Assembly (NCBI GenBank): GCA_002708885.1
Contig: PAPL01000019.1
Coordinates: 9,625-19,954 of the forward strand
Source of the DNA: Verrucomicrobiales bacterium
Lineage (GTDB): Bacteria > Verrucomicrobiota > Verrucomicrobiia > Verrucomicrobiales > DEV007
Direction: 5' to 3'
DNA: 10,330 bases
In this document: positions 1 to 6,783 of the stretch, piece after piece
How the letters are laid out: each line of letters begins with the position of its first letter
Numbering within the stretch: the stretch's first letter is position 1
Notes under the pieces: generated by a model
The model's database searches: none
Seen by the model: the letters and a program-made list of their open reading frames with translations, nothing else
Told to the model about the DNA's origin: nothing
Translations under genes and position numbers: made by a program

Positions 1-32
1 TAAAAGACTATTATTCATACAGAAGTGAACGA

Positions 33-57
33 GGTAAAACGGGAAGAATGCTTGCCC
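33..57 (-). terminator. Possible intrinsic terminator after the Dabb gene
   Basis: Read on the minus strand, a GGG-C-AAG arm (57-51) pairs with CTTCCC (46-41) across a CATT loop, giving a 6-bp stem with one bulged C. It is followed by GTTTTACC (40-33). It lies about 30 bp past the stop codon of the Dabb-domain gene, in the right orientation to end that transcript. The T-tract has only four residues, so this is a weak candidate. Confidence 0.35.
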
Positions 58-87
58 TGGTTGGGATTAAATAAAGATGGTTGCTGG

Positions 88-381
88 TCAGATGACTTTA
101 GAGTCATAGACGATAACTCTGTCCCACATTTCTTTACATTCGTTGACAAAAGAATGATGTGTTTCGTGACCTTGGTAAGTGTTGTGATTTTCGATCGATT
201 CAAATTCTAGGCATAAATGGTATGTGAATGTTTTATCCGTAACTGGCCTTTCCGGAGTTTCTGCCAGTTTTCGTAAAGATCCACTTTCTACAATATCGAT
301 TTCGATCAGTTTCTTTGCTTCTGCTTCAAATTTACTATTTATTGTGTTTTCTTTTAGCCAAAAAAATACGTTATGTGTCAT
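88..381 (-). CDS. Dabb (stress-responsive A/B barrel) domain protein
   Basis: This 97-residue protein is essentially one ferredoxin-like Dabb domain. It has the typical opening (HNVFFWLK, residues 3-10), a central RPVTDK segment (45-50), a hydrophobic strand running into F-E-S (60-62), a YQGHETHH helix start (69-76), and the family's usual ending W-D-R-V-I-V-Y-D-S (86-94). Dabb proteins are small dimeric alpha+beta barrels found in plants and bacteria. Their bacterial role is mostly undefined, and some relatives act as cyclases or hydrolases, so no substrate can be assigned. The ATG at 381 begins exactly where the domain begins. No Shine-Dalgarno motif precedes it (upstream is CCCAAACCGCA). 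The gene is transcribed divergently from ispE across 52 bp and has no signal peptide, so it is probably cytoplasmic. The family call is firm; the function is unknown. Confidence 0.85.
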   Translation of the reverse strand: MTHNVFFWLKENTINSKFEAEAKKLIEIDIVESGSLRKLAETPERPVTDKTFTYHLCLEFESIENHNTYQGHETHHSFVNECKEMWDRVIVYDSKVI

Positions 382-433
382 TGCGGTTTGGGTGTTAGTT
401 ATATTGGGTTAAATTAGCATTGATTTATTTTAT

Positions 434-1282
434 ATGAGACACCTTGAATTTGCTCCCGCCAAGCTCAATCTCTGGTTAAGGGTTCATGGAAAGCGCGAGG
501 ATGGGTTTCATGAGATTGAGACTCTAATGGTTCCAATAGCGACTGTTAAGGATGAACTTTCCTTTGATATAGAGTTGGGGGACGGAGAGCTGATTTTTGA
601 GTGTAATGATGTGAATTTAGAAACGGATCATCAGAACTTGGTTCTTCGAGCGCTGAATGCTTTGGAAAGTGAGAGTGGAAAAAAATTTTGCGGGAAAATA
701 AAGTTGGACAAAAAAATACCGCTAGGAGCTGGATTGGGGGGTGGAAGTAGTGATGCGGCCGCAACGCTGAGAGCGGTTAATGGAATGCTAGGAAATCCTT
801 TTTCTACGAATCTGTTACATTCAATCGCATCGCGCATTGGTTCAGATGTCCCATTTTTTCTAGAGGGGCGTTCTGCAATCTGTTCTGGTCGCGGTGAAAA
901 AATACAAACATTAGAGGATCCCGTGCCAGATCATTCAGTAGTGTTAGTTAAACCTGAGTTCGGGGTTTCAAGTGCATGGGCATATTCCAAGTGGGAGAAA
1001 GCAGAACCTTTGCCGGAGGTCAATCATGTTCCTCAATCCATTACATGGGGGACATTCTATAATGATTTGGAACTCCCAGTTTTTCAGAAATATATAAGTT
1101 TGGCGAATATGAAAATGTGGTTGCTTGATCAGAGTGAATCAGAAGTAGCGTTAATGTCAGGATCAGGGTCTACGCTATATGCCTTGTGTGATGATTATGA
1201 TAAAGCTTGTAGCTTGGTCGAAAAAATTAGGATTGAGTTTGGAACTGCGGTTTGGACTGCCATCAGTTCGATAGGGAAATAA
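434..1282 (+). CDS. ispE: 4-diphosphocytidyl-2-C-methyl-D-erythritol kinase
   Basis: IspE phosphorylates CDP-methylerythritol with ATP, the fourth step of the MEP (non-mevalonate) pathway to IPP and DMAPP, in the cytoplasm. The 282 residues match the family length. GHMP-kinase landmarks are visible in order: PAKLNL (8-13, with the substrate-site Lys10), the KREDGFHEIET segment (20-30), the glycine-rich ATP loop GAGLGGGSSDAAA (98-110), GSDVPFF (136-142) with the presumed catalytic Asp138, and the C-terminal motif SGSGST (242-247). The ATG at 434 places PAKLNL at the usual distance from the N-terminus. It follows an AT-rich stretch (ATTTATTTTAT) with no Shine-Dalgarno. The gene diverges from the Dabb gene and converges on pdxH with 10 bp between stop codons. 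Its product feeds the same isoprenoid route used by the squalene/phytoene synthase at 5968. The protein appears complete and all key residues are present. Confidence 0.97.
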   Translation: MRHLEFAPAKLNLWLRVHGKREDGFHEIETLMVPIATVKDELSFDIELGDGELIFECNDVNLETDHQNLVLRALNALESESGKKFCGKIKLDKKIPLGAGLGGGSSDAAATLRAVNGMLGNPFSTNLLHSIASRIGSDVPFFLEGRSAICSGRGEKIQTLEDPVPDHSVVLVKPEFGVSSAWAYSKWEKAEPLPEVNHVPQSITWGTFYNDLELPVFQKYISLANMKMWLLDQSESEVALMSGSGSTLYALCDDYDKACSLVEKIRIEFGTAVWTAISSIGK

Positions 1283-1292
1283 ACAATTATAC

Positions 1293-1937
1293 TTATGGGC
1301 TCAGCCGTGAACGTGTCCATTTAGATTTTTCATATCTATAAACTATTCTGTCATGAAAACGATTTTCTCTGCCTTGCCAGAATTCTATTTCTATAGGCGA
1401 AACTTGGAAGCCTCCCCAGAAATCCGGGTATGGAATTTCTCTGTCTGAAAATTTGGTTCGGAGTTCTTCTTCACGTTCAAGCATCCATTTCCTGTTAGGC
1501 ACTTTGCTGCTTTGTGTTGAAGCCCAAGCGCTTATCTGATGTCCAGTGGGGCGGCTCTTGAAATATTTCTCCGATTTGTCCTTTGAGAGCCTCTTAGCTG
1601 ACCCTTTAATAGTCACTTGTCGTTCGAGTTCTTTCCATAAAAAACAGATACCCACATTTGGGTTGCACTCAATTTCAGTTGCTTTTCGGCTTTCGTAATT
1701 AGTGTAAAATACGAATCCTTTGCGACTGAATCCCTTCAGTAAAACCGTCCTAACTGAGGGGTGACCCTTTTCATTAACTGTTGCGAGAGACATTGCGGTT
1801 GCTTCAGTAGTTTTTGCCTCGATTGCTTCATTGAGCCATTGTTCGAATTGATTGAAGGGGCAAGGGTCGGTGACCTCAATGTTGAGTGTAGCTTTTGTGT
1901 AAGAAATTCTTAAATCTGATATGTTATTTGGATTCAT
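1293..1937 (-). CDS. pdxH: Pyridoxamine/pyridoxine 5'-phosphate oxidase
   Basis: PdxH is an FMN-dependent dimeric enzyme that oxidises pyridoxamine 5'-phosphate or pyridoxine 5'-phosphate to pyridoxal 5'-phosphate using oxygen, which suggests aerobic life. The 214 residues compare with 218 in E. coli. The conserved blocks are all present: SVRTVLLK (61-68), FYTNYESRKA (77-86), RQVTIKG (106-112), SRPTGHQISAWAS followed by Q-S-S (128-144), FWGGF (173-177), EFWQGRENRFHDR (185-197) and the C-terminal RLSP (211-214). Together these cover the FMN-phosphate and PLP-phosphate contacts. The ATG at 1937 gives a normal N-terminus, and upstream TTGCAAAATAAAGT holds no Shine-Dalgarno. The start faces hpt across 44 bp, so both promoters must sit in 1938-1981. 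The gene is not next to other PLP genes, which is common for pdxH. Confidence 0.97.
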   Translation of the reverse strand: MNPNNISDLRISYTKATLNIEVTDPCPFNQFEQWLNEAIEAKTTEATAMSLATVNEKGHPSVRTVLLKGFSRKGFVFYTNYESRKATEIECNPNVGICFLWKELERQVTIKGSAKRLSKDKSEKYFKSRPTGHQISAWASTQSSKVPNRKWMLEREEELRTKFSDREIPYPDFWGGFQVSPIEIEFWQGRENRFHDRIVYRYEKSKWTRSRLSP

Positions 1938-1981
1938 ACTTTATTTTGCAACTGATAACCATGTAGGGTCAGAGTTTCTAG

Positions 1982-2548
1982 ATGTCTACAAATGATAATA
2001 TTAATGATTTGGAAAGTGTTCTTTTTAATGAAGATGAAATTAATTCCAGATTAGATGAATTGAGTGAATGTATTTCAAAGCAGTATGGTAAATCCAAATT
2101 AACAATTGTGTCTATAATGAACGGAAGTCTGATGCTTACTGCGGGATTGATTTCGCGATTAAGAATCGCTTTTGATCTGAGGTGCTTAAATGTGGAGAGT
2201 TACTATGGCGAAACAAAGAGTAAGGGTGATGTTTTTATTAACAGCAAAAAAATGCCGGATCTTTCAGGGAGGAGTGTTCTTATAGTTGATGACATATTTG
2301 ATACAGGAAAAACCCTGAAAGAAGTTATTAAGAGAATAAATAGTGAATGCAACCCTCTCGAAGTTAGTTGTTTTACTTTGTTAAAGAAGAAAAAACAAAG
2401 ACAGGTGAATATAGCTCCGGATTTTGTAGGGTTTGAAGTTGAAGATTCTTTTTTGGTTGGATATGGCCTTGATTATCAGGGCAGGTATCGAAACCTTTCT
2501 GTGATAGGAAATTTAAAGAAAGAAGTTATCGCAAATCCAAGTACATAA
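1982..2548 (+). CDS. hpt: Hypoxanthine phosphoribosyltransferase
   Basis: This is a type I phosphoribosyltransferase that salvages hypoxanthine (and probably guanine) with PRPP to give IMP or GMP in the cytoplasm. Of its 188 residues, the PRPP-binding signature is VLIVDDIFDTGKT (99-111) with the paired acidic residues Asp103-Asp104. The flexible-loop region SYYGETKSKGDV (73-84) follows the usual S-x-Y-G-x-x-x-x-x-G pattern. The purine-binding C-terminus reads FVGFEVEDSFLVGYGLD (148-164), then YRNL (169-172). The pyrophosphate-loop segment is MNGSLM (46-51), where many homologues have L-K-G-[AS]; this is a mild variation. The first ~15 residues are acidic and poorly conserved. No Shine-Dalgarno is visible (GTCAGAGTTTCTAG before ATG). 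A moaD-like gene begins 2 bp after the stop, so the two are very likely co-transcribed. In many bacteria hpt adjoins tilS and ftsH, but not here. Confidence 0.93.
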   Translation: MSTNDNINDLESVLFNEDEINSRLDELSECISKQYGKSKLTIVSIMNGSLMLTAGLISRLRIAFDLRCLNVESYYGETKSKGDVFINSKKMPDLSGRSVLIVDDIFDTGKTLKEVIKRINSECNPLEVSCFTLLKKKKQRQVNIAPDFVGFEVEDSFLVGYGLDYQGRYRNLSVIGNLKKEVIANPST

Positions 2549-2550
2549 TT

Positions 2551-2799
2551 ATGATCTTAAAAATTATTTTGTTTTCAGTTTTGCGGGATGTAGTAGGAGA
2601 AAAGGATATAGAAATAGAAATTCCTGCAGACGACTGTAATATAGATGAGCTCCTTCATTTTTTATACGATAAATGGAAAGAACTTAGCAAATGGGACTCA
2701 GTTATGAGAGTTGCTGTGAATCATGACTATGTTGATAGGGGGTTCAAATTGAAAGATGGCCATGTGGTGGCTCTAATGCCGCCGATGCAGGGTGGTTGA
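2551..2799 (+). CDS. MoaD/ThiS-family ubiquitin-like sulfur carrier
   Basis: This 82-residue beta-grasp protein ends in the diagnostic Gly-Gly (residues 81-82, context MPPMQGG). In this family that tail is adenylated by an E1-like enzyme (MoeB/ThiF type) and turned into a thiocarboxylate. Other MoaD-like features are the opening ILKIILFSVLRDVVG (2-16), the LHFLYDKW helix (35-42), AVNHDYV (55-61), and LKDGHVVALMPP (67-78). The PP-x-x-GG ending resembles MoaD (molybdopterin synthase small subunit) more than ThiS. The start lies 2 bp after the hpt stop, indicating translational coupling. No moaE, moaA, moaC or moeB lies in the window, so its partner cannot be seen. It may serve molybdopterin synthesis from an unlinked moaE, or act as a sulfur donor elsewhere. 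The family is secure; the pathway is inferred. Confidence 0.85.
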   Translation: MILKIILFSVLRDVVGEKDIEIEIPADDCNIDELLHFLYDKWKELSKWDSVMRVAVNHDYVDRGFKLKDGHVVALMPPMQGG

Positions 2800-2803
2800 G
2801 GGG

Positions 2804-2850
2804 CTTTACAAGGGATGGTTTGCGTTTTAAAGTCCAGCCCCATTGTAAGG
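2804..2850 (+). terminator. Stem-loop between the moaD-like gene and lepA
   Basis: The 5' arm CTTTACAA (2804-2811) pairs with TTGTAAGG (2843-2850), with one T-G wobble. The stem continues as GGG-A-TGG (2812-2818) against CCA-G-CCC (2834-2840), with one A/G mismatch and a 2-nt CA bulge on the 3' side. The loop is 15 nt (2819-2833). This gives about 14 base pairs starting 5 bp past the moaD-like stop. The downstream GTTCTTATT is T-rich but not a clean T-tract. It could terminate or attenuate the hpt-moaD transcript, or be a leader structure for lepA. An alternative fold pairs GGGG (2800-2803) plus CTTTA with TAAAG plus CCCC (2838-2841). Confidence 0.5.
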
Positions 2851-2875
2851 GTTCTTATTGATTGAGCTATTAAGT

Positions 2876-4678
2876 ATGGATACACAGCAAACAAGAAATT
2901 TTTCAATCATAGCCCATATTGATCATGGGAAAACTACCCTTTCGGATCGATTGTTAGAGTTCACTCAGACTATTTCAGAAAGGGAAAGGCAGGATCAACT
3001 GTTGGACTCTATGGACTTGGAAAGGGAGCGAGGCATTACAATCAAGTCACATCCAGTGACGATGGAATATACGGCTGTTAATGGGAAGACATATAAATTG
3101 AATCTTTTGGATACCCCTGGCCATGTTGACTTTTCTTATGAAGTTTCTAGGAGTCTGGCAGCATGTGAAGGTGCTATATTGATAGTAGATGCAGCTCAAG
3201 GGGTAGAAGCTCAAACTGTTGCGAATTTGCATTTGGCGACTGAGCAAGATTTAACCATCGTTCCTGTAATCAATAAAATAGATTTGCCGAGTGCTGACCT
3301 GGATATGGCGCACCAACAGCTCGAAGATATTTTAGCGATGCCTGCCGAGGAAGCGATACCAGCAAGTGCAAAAAACGGGACTGGGATCGAGGATATATTA
3401 GAGGCAATAGTTGAAAGAGTTCCCCCTCCATCGGATCCTAGTGATGAGTTGCTGAGAGCTTCAGTGTTTGATTCAGTGTTTGATTCATTTAGAGGTGTTG
3501 TTTCATATGTGCGTGTGGTCTCTGGAGAATTGTGCAGGGGAACCGCTATACGGATGATGAGCACTGGCAAGAATTACGAGGTGAAGGAGGTCGGGGTGTT
3601 TACTCCAAAAATGGAGAAGAGAGAAAGCTTAGGCCCAGGAGATGTAGGGTATCTAATTGCTAATATGAAGTCTTCTTCCGAAGTTAAGATTGGGGATACC
3701 GTCACTGAGGTTAACAGGCCGGTGTCTGAGCCATTGCCTGGATTTAAGGAGATTCAGCCTATGGTTTTTTCGGGAATTTATCCTGTGACTACGGATGATT
3801 TTGAGCAATTGAAATTAGCAATGGGAAAGTTGCAGATTAATGACGCGGCTTTTCAATTCTCAGCAGAAAGTTCTGCGGCACTGGGTTTTGGTTTCAGGTG
3901 CGGGTTTTTAGGGCTTCTCCATATGGAAATCATACAAGAACGCCTGAGGAGAGAGTTTGATATGGATGTTATTTCCACATATCCGAGCGTTATTTATGAA
4001 GTAAGAAAAACTAACGGAGAAGAACTGTCCGTTGATAACCCGACTTTTTTGCCTGATCCGGCGGAAATAGATGAGATTAGGGAGCCTACAGTCAAAGCTT
4101 TTATTATTACACCTAATGAATTTATCGGAGATTTAATTCAACTGATCATGGAAAAGCGAGGATCAGTTGAACATACCGAGACTCTAGATTCCACAAGAGT
4201 GATGTTAACTTCTGTGCTCCCTTTGAATGAAATTCTTGTAGATTTCAATGACAGGATGAAGAGTATGACTCGTGGCTATGGTTCAATGGATTATGAGCAC
4301 TCTGAATATCAGGTAGCAAAATTGGTTAAAATGGATATACGGATTAACGAAGAGCCTGTAGACGCATTTAGTTCTATCGTTCATGCGAACAAAGCACAGA
4401 GTTACGGTAGGAAACTTTGTGAGAAATTAAAAGAGGTGATCCCACAACAATTATTTAAAGTTCCCATACAGGCGGCTGTCGGTGGAAATATTATTGCCCG
4501 TGAGACAATTAGTGCTATGAGAAAGAATGTTACAGCCAAATGTTACGGGGGTGACATTACCAGAAAAAGAAAATTGCTTGAGAAACAAAAAGAAGGAAAG
4601 AAGAAGATGAAGGCGATTGGAAAAGTTAATATTCCTCAGGAGGCCTTTATTAAAGTTTTAAAATCATCTTCTAATTAG
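2876..4678 (+). CDS. lepA: Elongation factor 4 (LepA), ribosome-associated GTPase
   Basis: LepA/EF4 is a translational GTPase related to EF-G that acts on the ribosome, with reported roles in back-translocation and 30S biogenesis. The 600 residues match the E. coli length of 599. G1 is AHIDHGKTT (13-21), G2 is RGIT (52-55), G3 is DTPGH (79-83), G4 is NKID (133-136) and G5 is SAK (164-166). The LepA-specific C-terminal domain is clear: AVGGNIIARETI (from about 554), CYGGDITRKRKLLEKQKEGK (566-585) and a lysine-rich KKKMKAIGKV stretch. I chose the ATG at 2876 because the GTPase domain begins a few residues later, as in E. coli. An in-frame TTG at 2858 would add six unmatched residues and sit just behind the stem-loop. 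lepB follows after 4 bp, the classical lepA-lepB operon order. Confidence 0.97.
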   Translation: MDTQQTRNFSIIAHIDHGKTTLSDRLLEFTQTISERERQDQLLDSMDLERERGITIKSHPVTMEYTAVNGKTYKLNLLDTPGHVDFSYEVSRSLAACEGAILIVDAAQGVEAQTVANLHLATEQDLTIVPVINKIDLPSADLDMAHQQLEDILAMPAEEAIPASAKNGTGIEDILEAIVERVPPPSDPSDELLRASVFDSVFDSFRGVVSYVRVVSGELCRGTAIRMMSTGKNYEVKEVGVFTPKMEKRESLGPGDVGYLIANMKSSSEVKIGDTVTEVNRPVSEPLPGFKEIQPMVFSGIYPVTTDDFEQLKLAMGKLQINDAAFQFSAESSAALGFGFRCGFLGLLHMEIIQERLRREFDMDVISTYPSVIYEVRKTNGEELSVDNPTFLPDPAEIDEIREPTVKAFIITPNEFIGDLIQLIMEKRGSVEHTETLDSTRVMLTSVLPLNEILVDFNDRMKSMTRGYGSMDYEHSEYQVAKLVKMDIRINEEPVDAFSSIVHANKAQSYGRKLCEKLKEVIPQQLFKVPIQAAVGGNIIARETISAMRKNVTAKCYGGDITRKRKLLEKQKEGKKKMKAIGKVNIPQEAFIKVLKSSSN

Positions 4679-4682
4679 GTTC

Positions 4683-5882
4683 ATGCTACGTCCAAAATAT
4701 TTAAAGAGAGCTAAATTATTAAGGAAAGGAGTTAGAAAATTTCTTTCCTATAAAAAAGATCTTCTTTCTCCGCAAGACAATGAAGAGATCGAAAAAAAAC
4801 TTGAAGATTTCGAGAAGGCCATTTCTGAGAAGGATAAGGAACGTATAAAGGAACGGGCGAAAGAGTTGACCTCAATTTGTGAAAAAACAATAAAACCGCC
4901 AAGAAATCCTGCCATACGTGAGAATCTTGAAGTCATATTTGTGGCTATAATTATAGCTCTAGGGATTCGGTCATATTGCGTGCAACCGTTCAGGATTCCT
5001 ACAGGATCCATGCAACCGACATTAAATGGGATCATTTGTAATGTACATGACTCTGACAGAGATGCTAAGTATTCCAAGCCGAGTATAATTAGAACTGTTT
5101 GGGATAAATTTTCTCAAGGTAGAACATACGTTGATTTTACGATCCCTAAAGGTTCTGAAATTGAAAAATTCCAGGAAGTAACTAAATTCAAATTCTTTAC
5201 TTCGACTTGGATACATTTTAAGGATAAAAATACAGAGCCGATCAAAGTTGGGGTTCCTTTGAAAAATCTTTTCCAAGAGAAGAATAGAGGAGGGCTTGGG
5301 CTCAGATCTGCACTAAATATTGGACGTTCGATAAATTTCAGTGGCGGAGAAATGGGTTCGCATTGGGTTGACGGAAATCATTTGCCAATAGAAAAGGATT
5401 TTGTATTGCGGGGTTATTGTGATACCGGAGATCAAGTTCTTGTGAATAAAATGTCTTATCACTTTCGCCGACCGAACAGGGGGGAGGTGTTTGTTTTCAA
5501 CACTAAAGGCATTATGGGTATTGGAGGAGGGATGAAGTCTCAACACTACATAAAAAGATTGTGCGGTGTTCCTGGAGATGAATTAGAAATCCGCCAAAAT
5601 GGAGGGCCTCTCTATGTGGGGGGTAGGCCTGCTTCTGAGCCTGGCATTGTGAGGGTCTCAGAGGAGTATGATGGATATACGCTAACAAGACGCATGCCGG
5701 GTTCTGCAGATCGCATGGGTCTCAATAAGATTTCTCTAAAAGAACGTCAGTATTTTGCTTTAGGTGATAACAGTGATGACAGTGCAGATAGCCGAATGTG
5801 GGGAACTGTACCAGAGCAGAATTTATTAGGTCCTGGATTGATGGTTTATTGGCCATTTGAGCACTGGGGAAGGATCCGGTAG
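4683..5882 (+). CDS. lepB: Signal peptidase I, long form with N-terminal coiled coil
   Basis: LepB is the membrane serine protease that cleaves Sec and Tat signal peptides on the periplasmic face. The Ser/Lys dyad is visible as Ser109 in FRIPTGSMQPTL (103-114) and Lys291 in HYIKRLCGVPGD (288-299). The last conserved box is GDNSDDSADSRMWG (361-374). One transmembrane segment lies at about 81-97, just before the serine box. At 399 residues it is much longer than the E. coli enzyme (~324). The first ~70 residues are highly charged with a predicted coiled coil (about 31-66), and roughly 130 residues separate the serine box from the GDQVLVNK strand (249-256). Only one membrane segment is evident, where E. 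coli has two. The start is 4 bp after the lepA stop, so the pair is coupled. The catalytic assignment is firm; the role of the extra regions is unknown. Confidence 0.95.
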   Translation: MLRPKYLKRAKLLRKGVRKFLSYKKDLLSPQDNEEIEKKLEDFEKAISEKDKERIKERAKELTSICEKTIKPPRNPAIRENLEVIFVAIIIALGIRSYCVQPFRIPTGSMQPTLNGIICNVHDSDRDAKYSKPSIIRTVWDKFSQGRTYVDFTIPKGSEIEKFQEVTKFKFFTSTWIHFKDKNTEPIKVGVPLKNLFQEKNRGGLGLRSALNIGRSINFSGGEMGSHWVDGNHLPIEKDFVLRGYCDTGDQVLVNKMSYHFRRPNRGEVFVFNTKGIMGIGGGMKSQHYIKRLCGVPGDELEIRQNGGPLYVGGRPASEPGIVRVSEEYDGYTLTRRMPGSADRMGLNKISLKERQYFALGDNSDDSADSRMWGTVPEQNLLGPGLMVYWPFEHWGRIR

Positions 5883-5910
5883 TCAATTTTCCGCAAAGAA
5901 TAATTAGAAC

Positions 5911-5940
5911 GATTAACGTTAATCTGATTATTTAATCAGA
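5911..5940. promoter_or_regulatory. Overlapping palindromes upstream of the synthase gene
   Basis: A perfect 14-bp palindrome, GATTAACGTTAATC (5911-5924), overlaps by two bases a second inverted repeat, TCTGATTA-TT-TAATCAGA (5923-5940). Together they hold four GATTA/TAATC half-sites in alternating orientation within 30 bp. They lie between the lepB stop (5882) and the GTG start of the synthase (5968). A shorter TTTAATTAAA palindrome follows at about 5953-5962. The arrangement suggests tandem operator sites for a dimeric regulator. A hairpin ending the lepA-lepB transcript is possible, but no T-tract follows. The symmetry is directly visible; the role is inferred. Confidence 0.45.
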
Positions 5941-5967
5941 AATTGAAATTAGTTTAATTAAATTAAA

Positions 5968-6783
5968 GTGAAAGAAGCGGACGCCAGAGCTATTACTGTG
6001 AACGCAAGATCGAATTTGGCTTTCACGCGGTTGTGTCTTCCTAAGGGGAGGAGAAAAGACATGGAGTCTTTCTATGCCTTTTGCCGAGTTGTTGATGATA
6101 TTGCAGATGAGCCCGGGTTTACTTTTGATCAACGCATGGATATGCTCGGTGAATGGAAAGAAGGTTTAGTTAATGGATTTTATGAACCAAACTTGCTTCA
6201 AAATGAGATCGTTAATTTGAAGGAGAAATACAATATCTTGCCAGAACTCTTTATAGAAATAATTAAGGGAATGGAGATGGATGTTTGCGGGACTGAGTAT
6301 GAGACTTTTGATGACCTTAAGGGTTACTGCTATCGAGTGGCTTCTGTGGTGGGTTTAATCTGTTTGAAGATTTTTGATGCTAATGACCCTAAGAGCAAGA
6401 ATTATGCTGTCAATCTCGGTTACGCGTTGCAACTCACCAACATAATCCGAGATGTTGGTGAGGACTACAAAAACGGAAGAGTTTATATTCCTAGTGAAGA
6501 TCTTGAGAGCCATGATTTATCCAAAGAGGATTTAATTAGTTCCGCGAATAGCTGTGATTTTATTAATCTGATGAAATTACTGGCAGACAGAGCCGAGTAT
6601 CATTTTAAAGAGGCAGAAATGAATATATGTGAGGAAGATTATGTCTCACTAAAAGCTGCCCGGTGTATGGGTAGGATTTACTATCTAATTCTTAAGAAAA
6701 TCAGAAAAGGAGGATATAAAGTTTTTGAAAAGCGCTATCGGATTAGTGGGCTTAGAAAAATAATGGTGCTATTGGGTTATTAA
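5968..6783 (+). CDS. Squalene/phytoene synthase family protein (HpnD-like)
   Basis: This head-to-head prenyl synthase joins two prenyl diphosphates (two farnesyl-PP to presqualene-PP/squalene, or two geranylgeranyl-PP to phytoene). The 271 residues contain both Mg-binding aspartate-rich motifs: DDIAD (43-47), preceded by YAFCRVV, and NIIRDVGED (158-166) running into YKNGRVYIP (167-175). The middle block GMEMDV (101-106), then YCYRVASVVGL (120-130), is also typical. The GMEMD and ALQLTN wording leans towards HpnD-type presqualene diphosphate synthase, but CrtB cannot be excluded without its usual neighbours (hpnC/hpnE or crtI), which are absent here. The start is GTG; an in-frame TAA lies 6 bp upstream (5959-5961), so no earlier start is possible, although a second GTG exists at residue 11. 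No Shine-Dalgarno is present. Its 3' end overlaps the convergent gene by 4 bp. It uses precursors made through IspE. Confidence 0.9.
   Translation: MKEADARAITVNARSNLAFTRLCLPKGRRKDMESFYAFCRVVDDIADEPGFTFDQRMDMLGEWKEGLVNGFYEPNLLQNEIVNLKEKYNILPELFIEIIKGMEMDVCGTEYETFDDLKGYCYRVASVVGLICLKIFDANDPKSKNYAVNLGYALQLTNIIRDVGEDYKNGRVYIPSEDLESHDLSKEDLISSANSCDFINLMKLLADRAEYHFKEAEMNICEEDYVSLKAARCMGRIYYLILKKIRKGGYKVFEKRYRISGLRKIMVLLGY

Noticed and set aside
1..18. Possible minus-strand gene start (ATG at 18) running off the left edge
   Set aside because: Only six codons are visible and no upstream signal supports it, so it cannot be called.
25..412. Plus-strand open frames opposite the Dabb gene (25-210 and 224-412)
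   Set aside because: They overlap the well-supported minus-strand Dabb gene and show no conserved features.
2858..2875. Earlier in-frame TTG start for lepA
   Set aside because: It adds six residues absent from the usual LepA N-terminus and lies immediately after the stem-loop; ATG at 2876 gives the typical length and start.
3461..3484. 12-bp direct tandem duplication inside lepA (TCAGTGTTTGAT twice)
   Set aside because: It encodes a repeated V-F-D-S that fits the normal LepA alignment length at this site, so it is probably chance and not an insertion.
3211..3570. 119-codon open frame antisense to lepA
   Set aside because: Fully inside the conserved lepA coding sequence, with serine/proline-rich translation typical of a shadow frame and no family resemblance.
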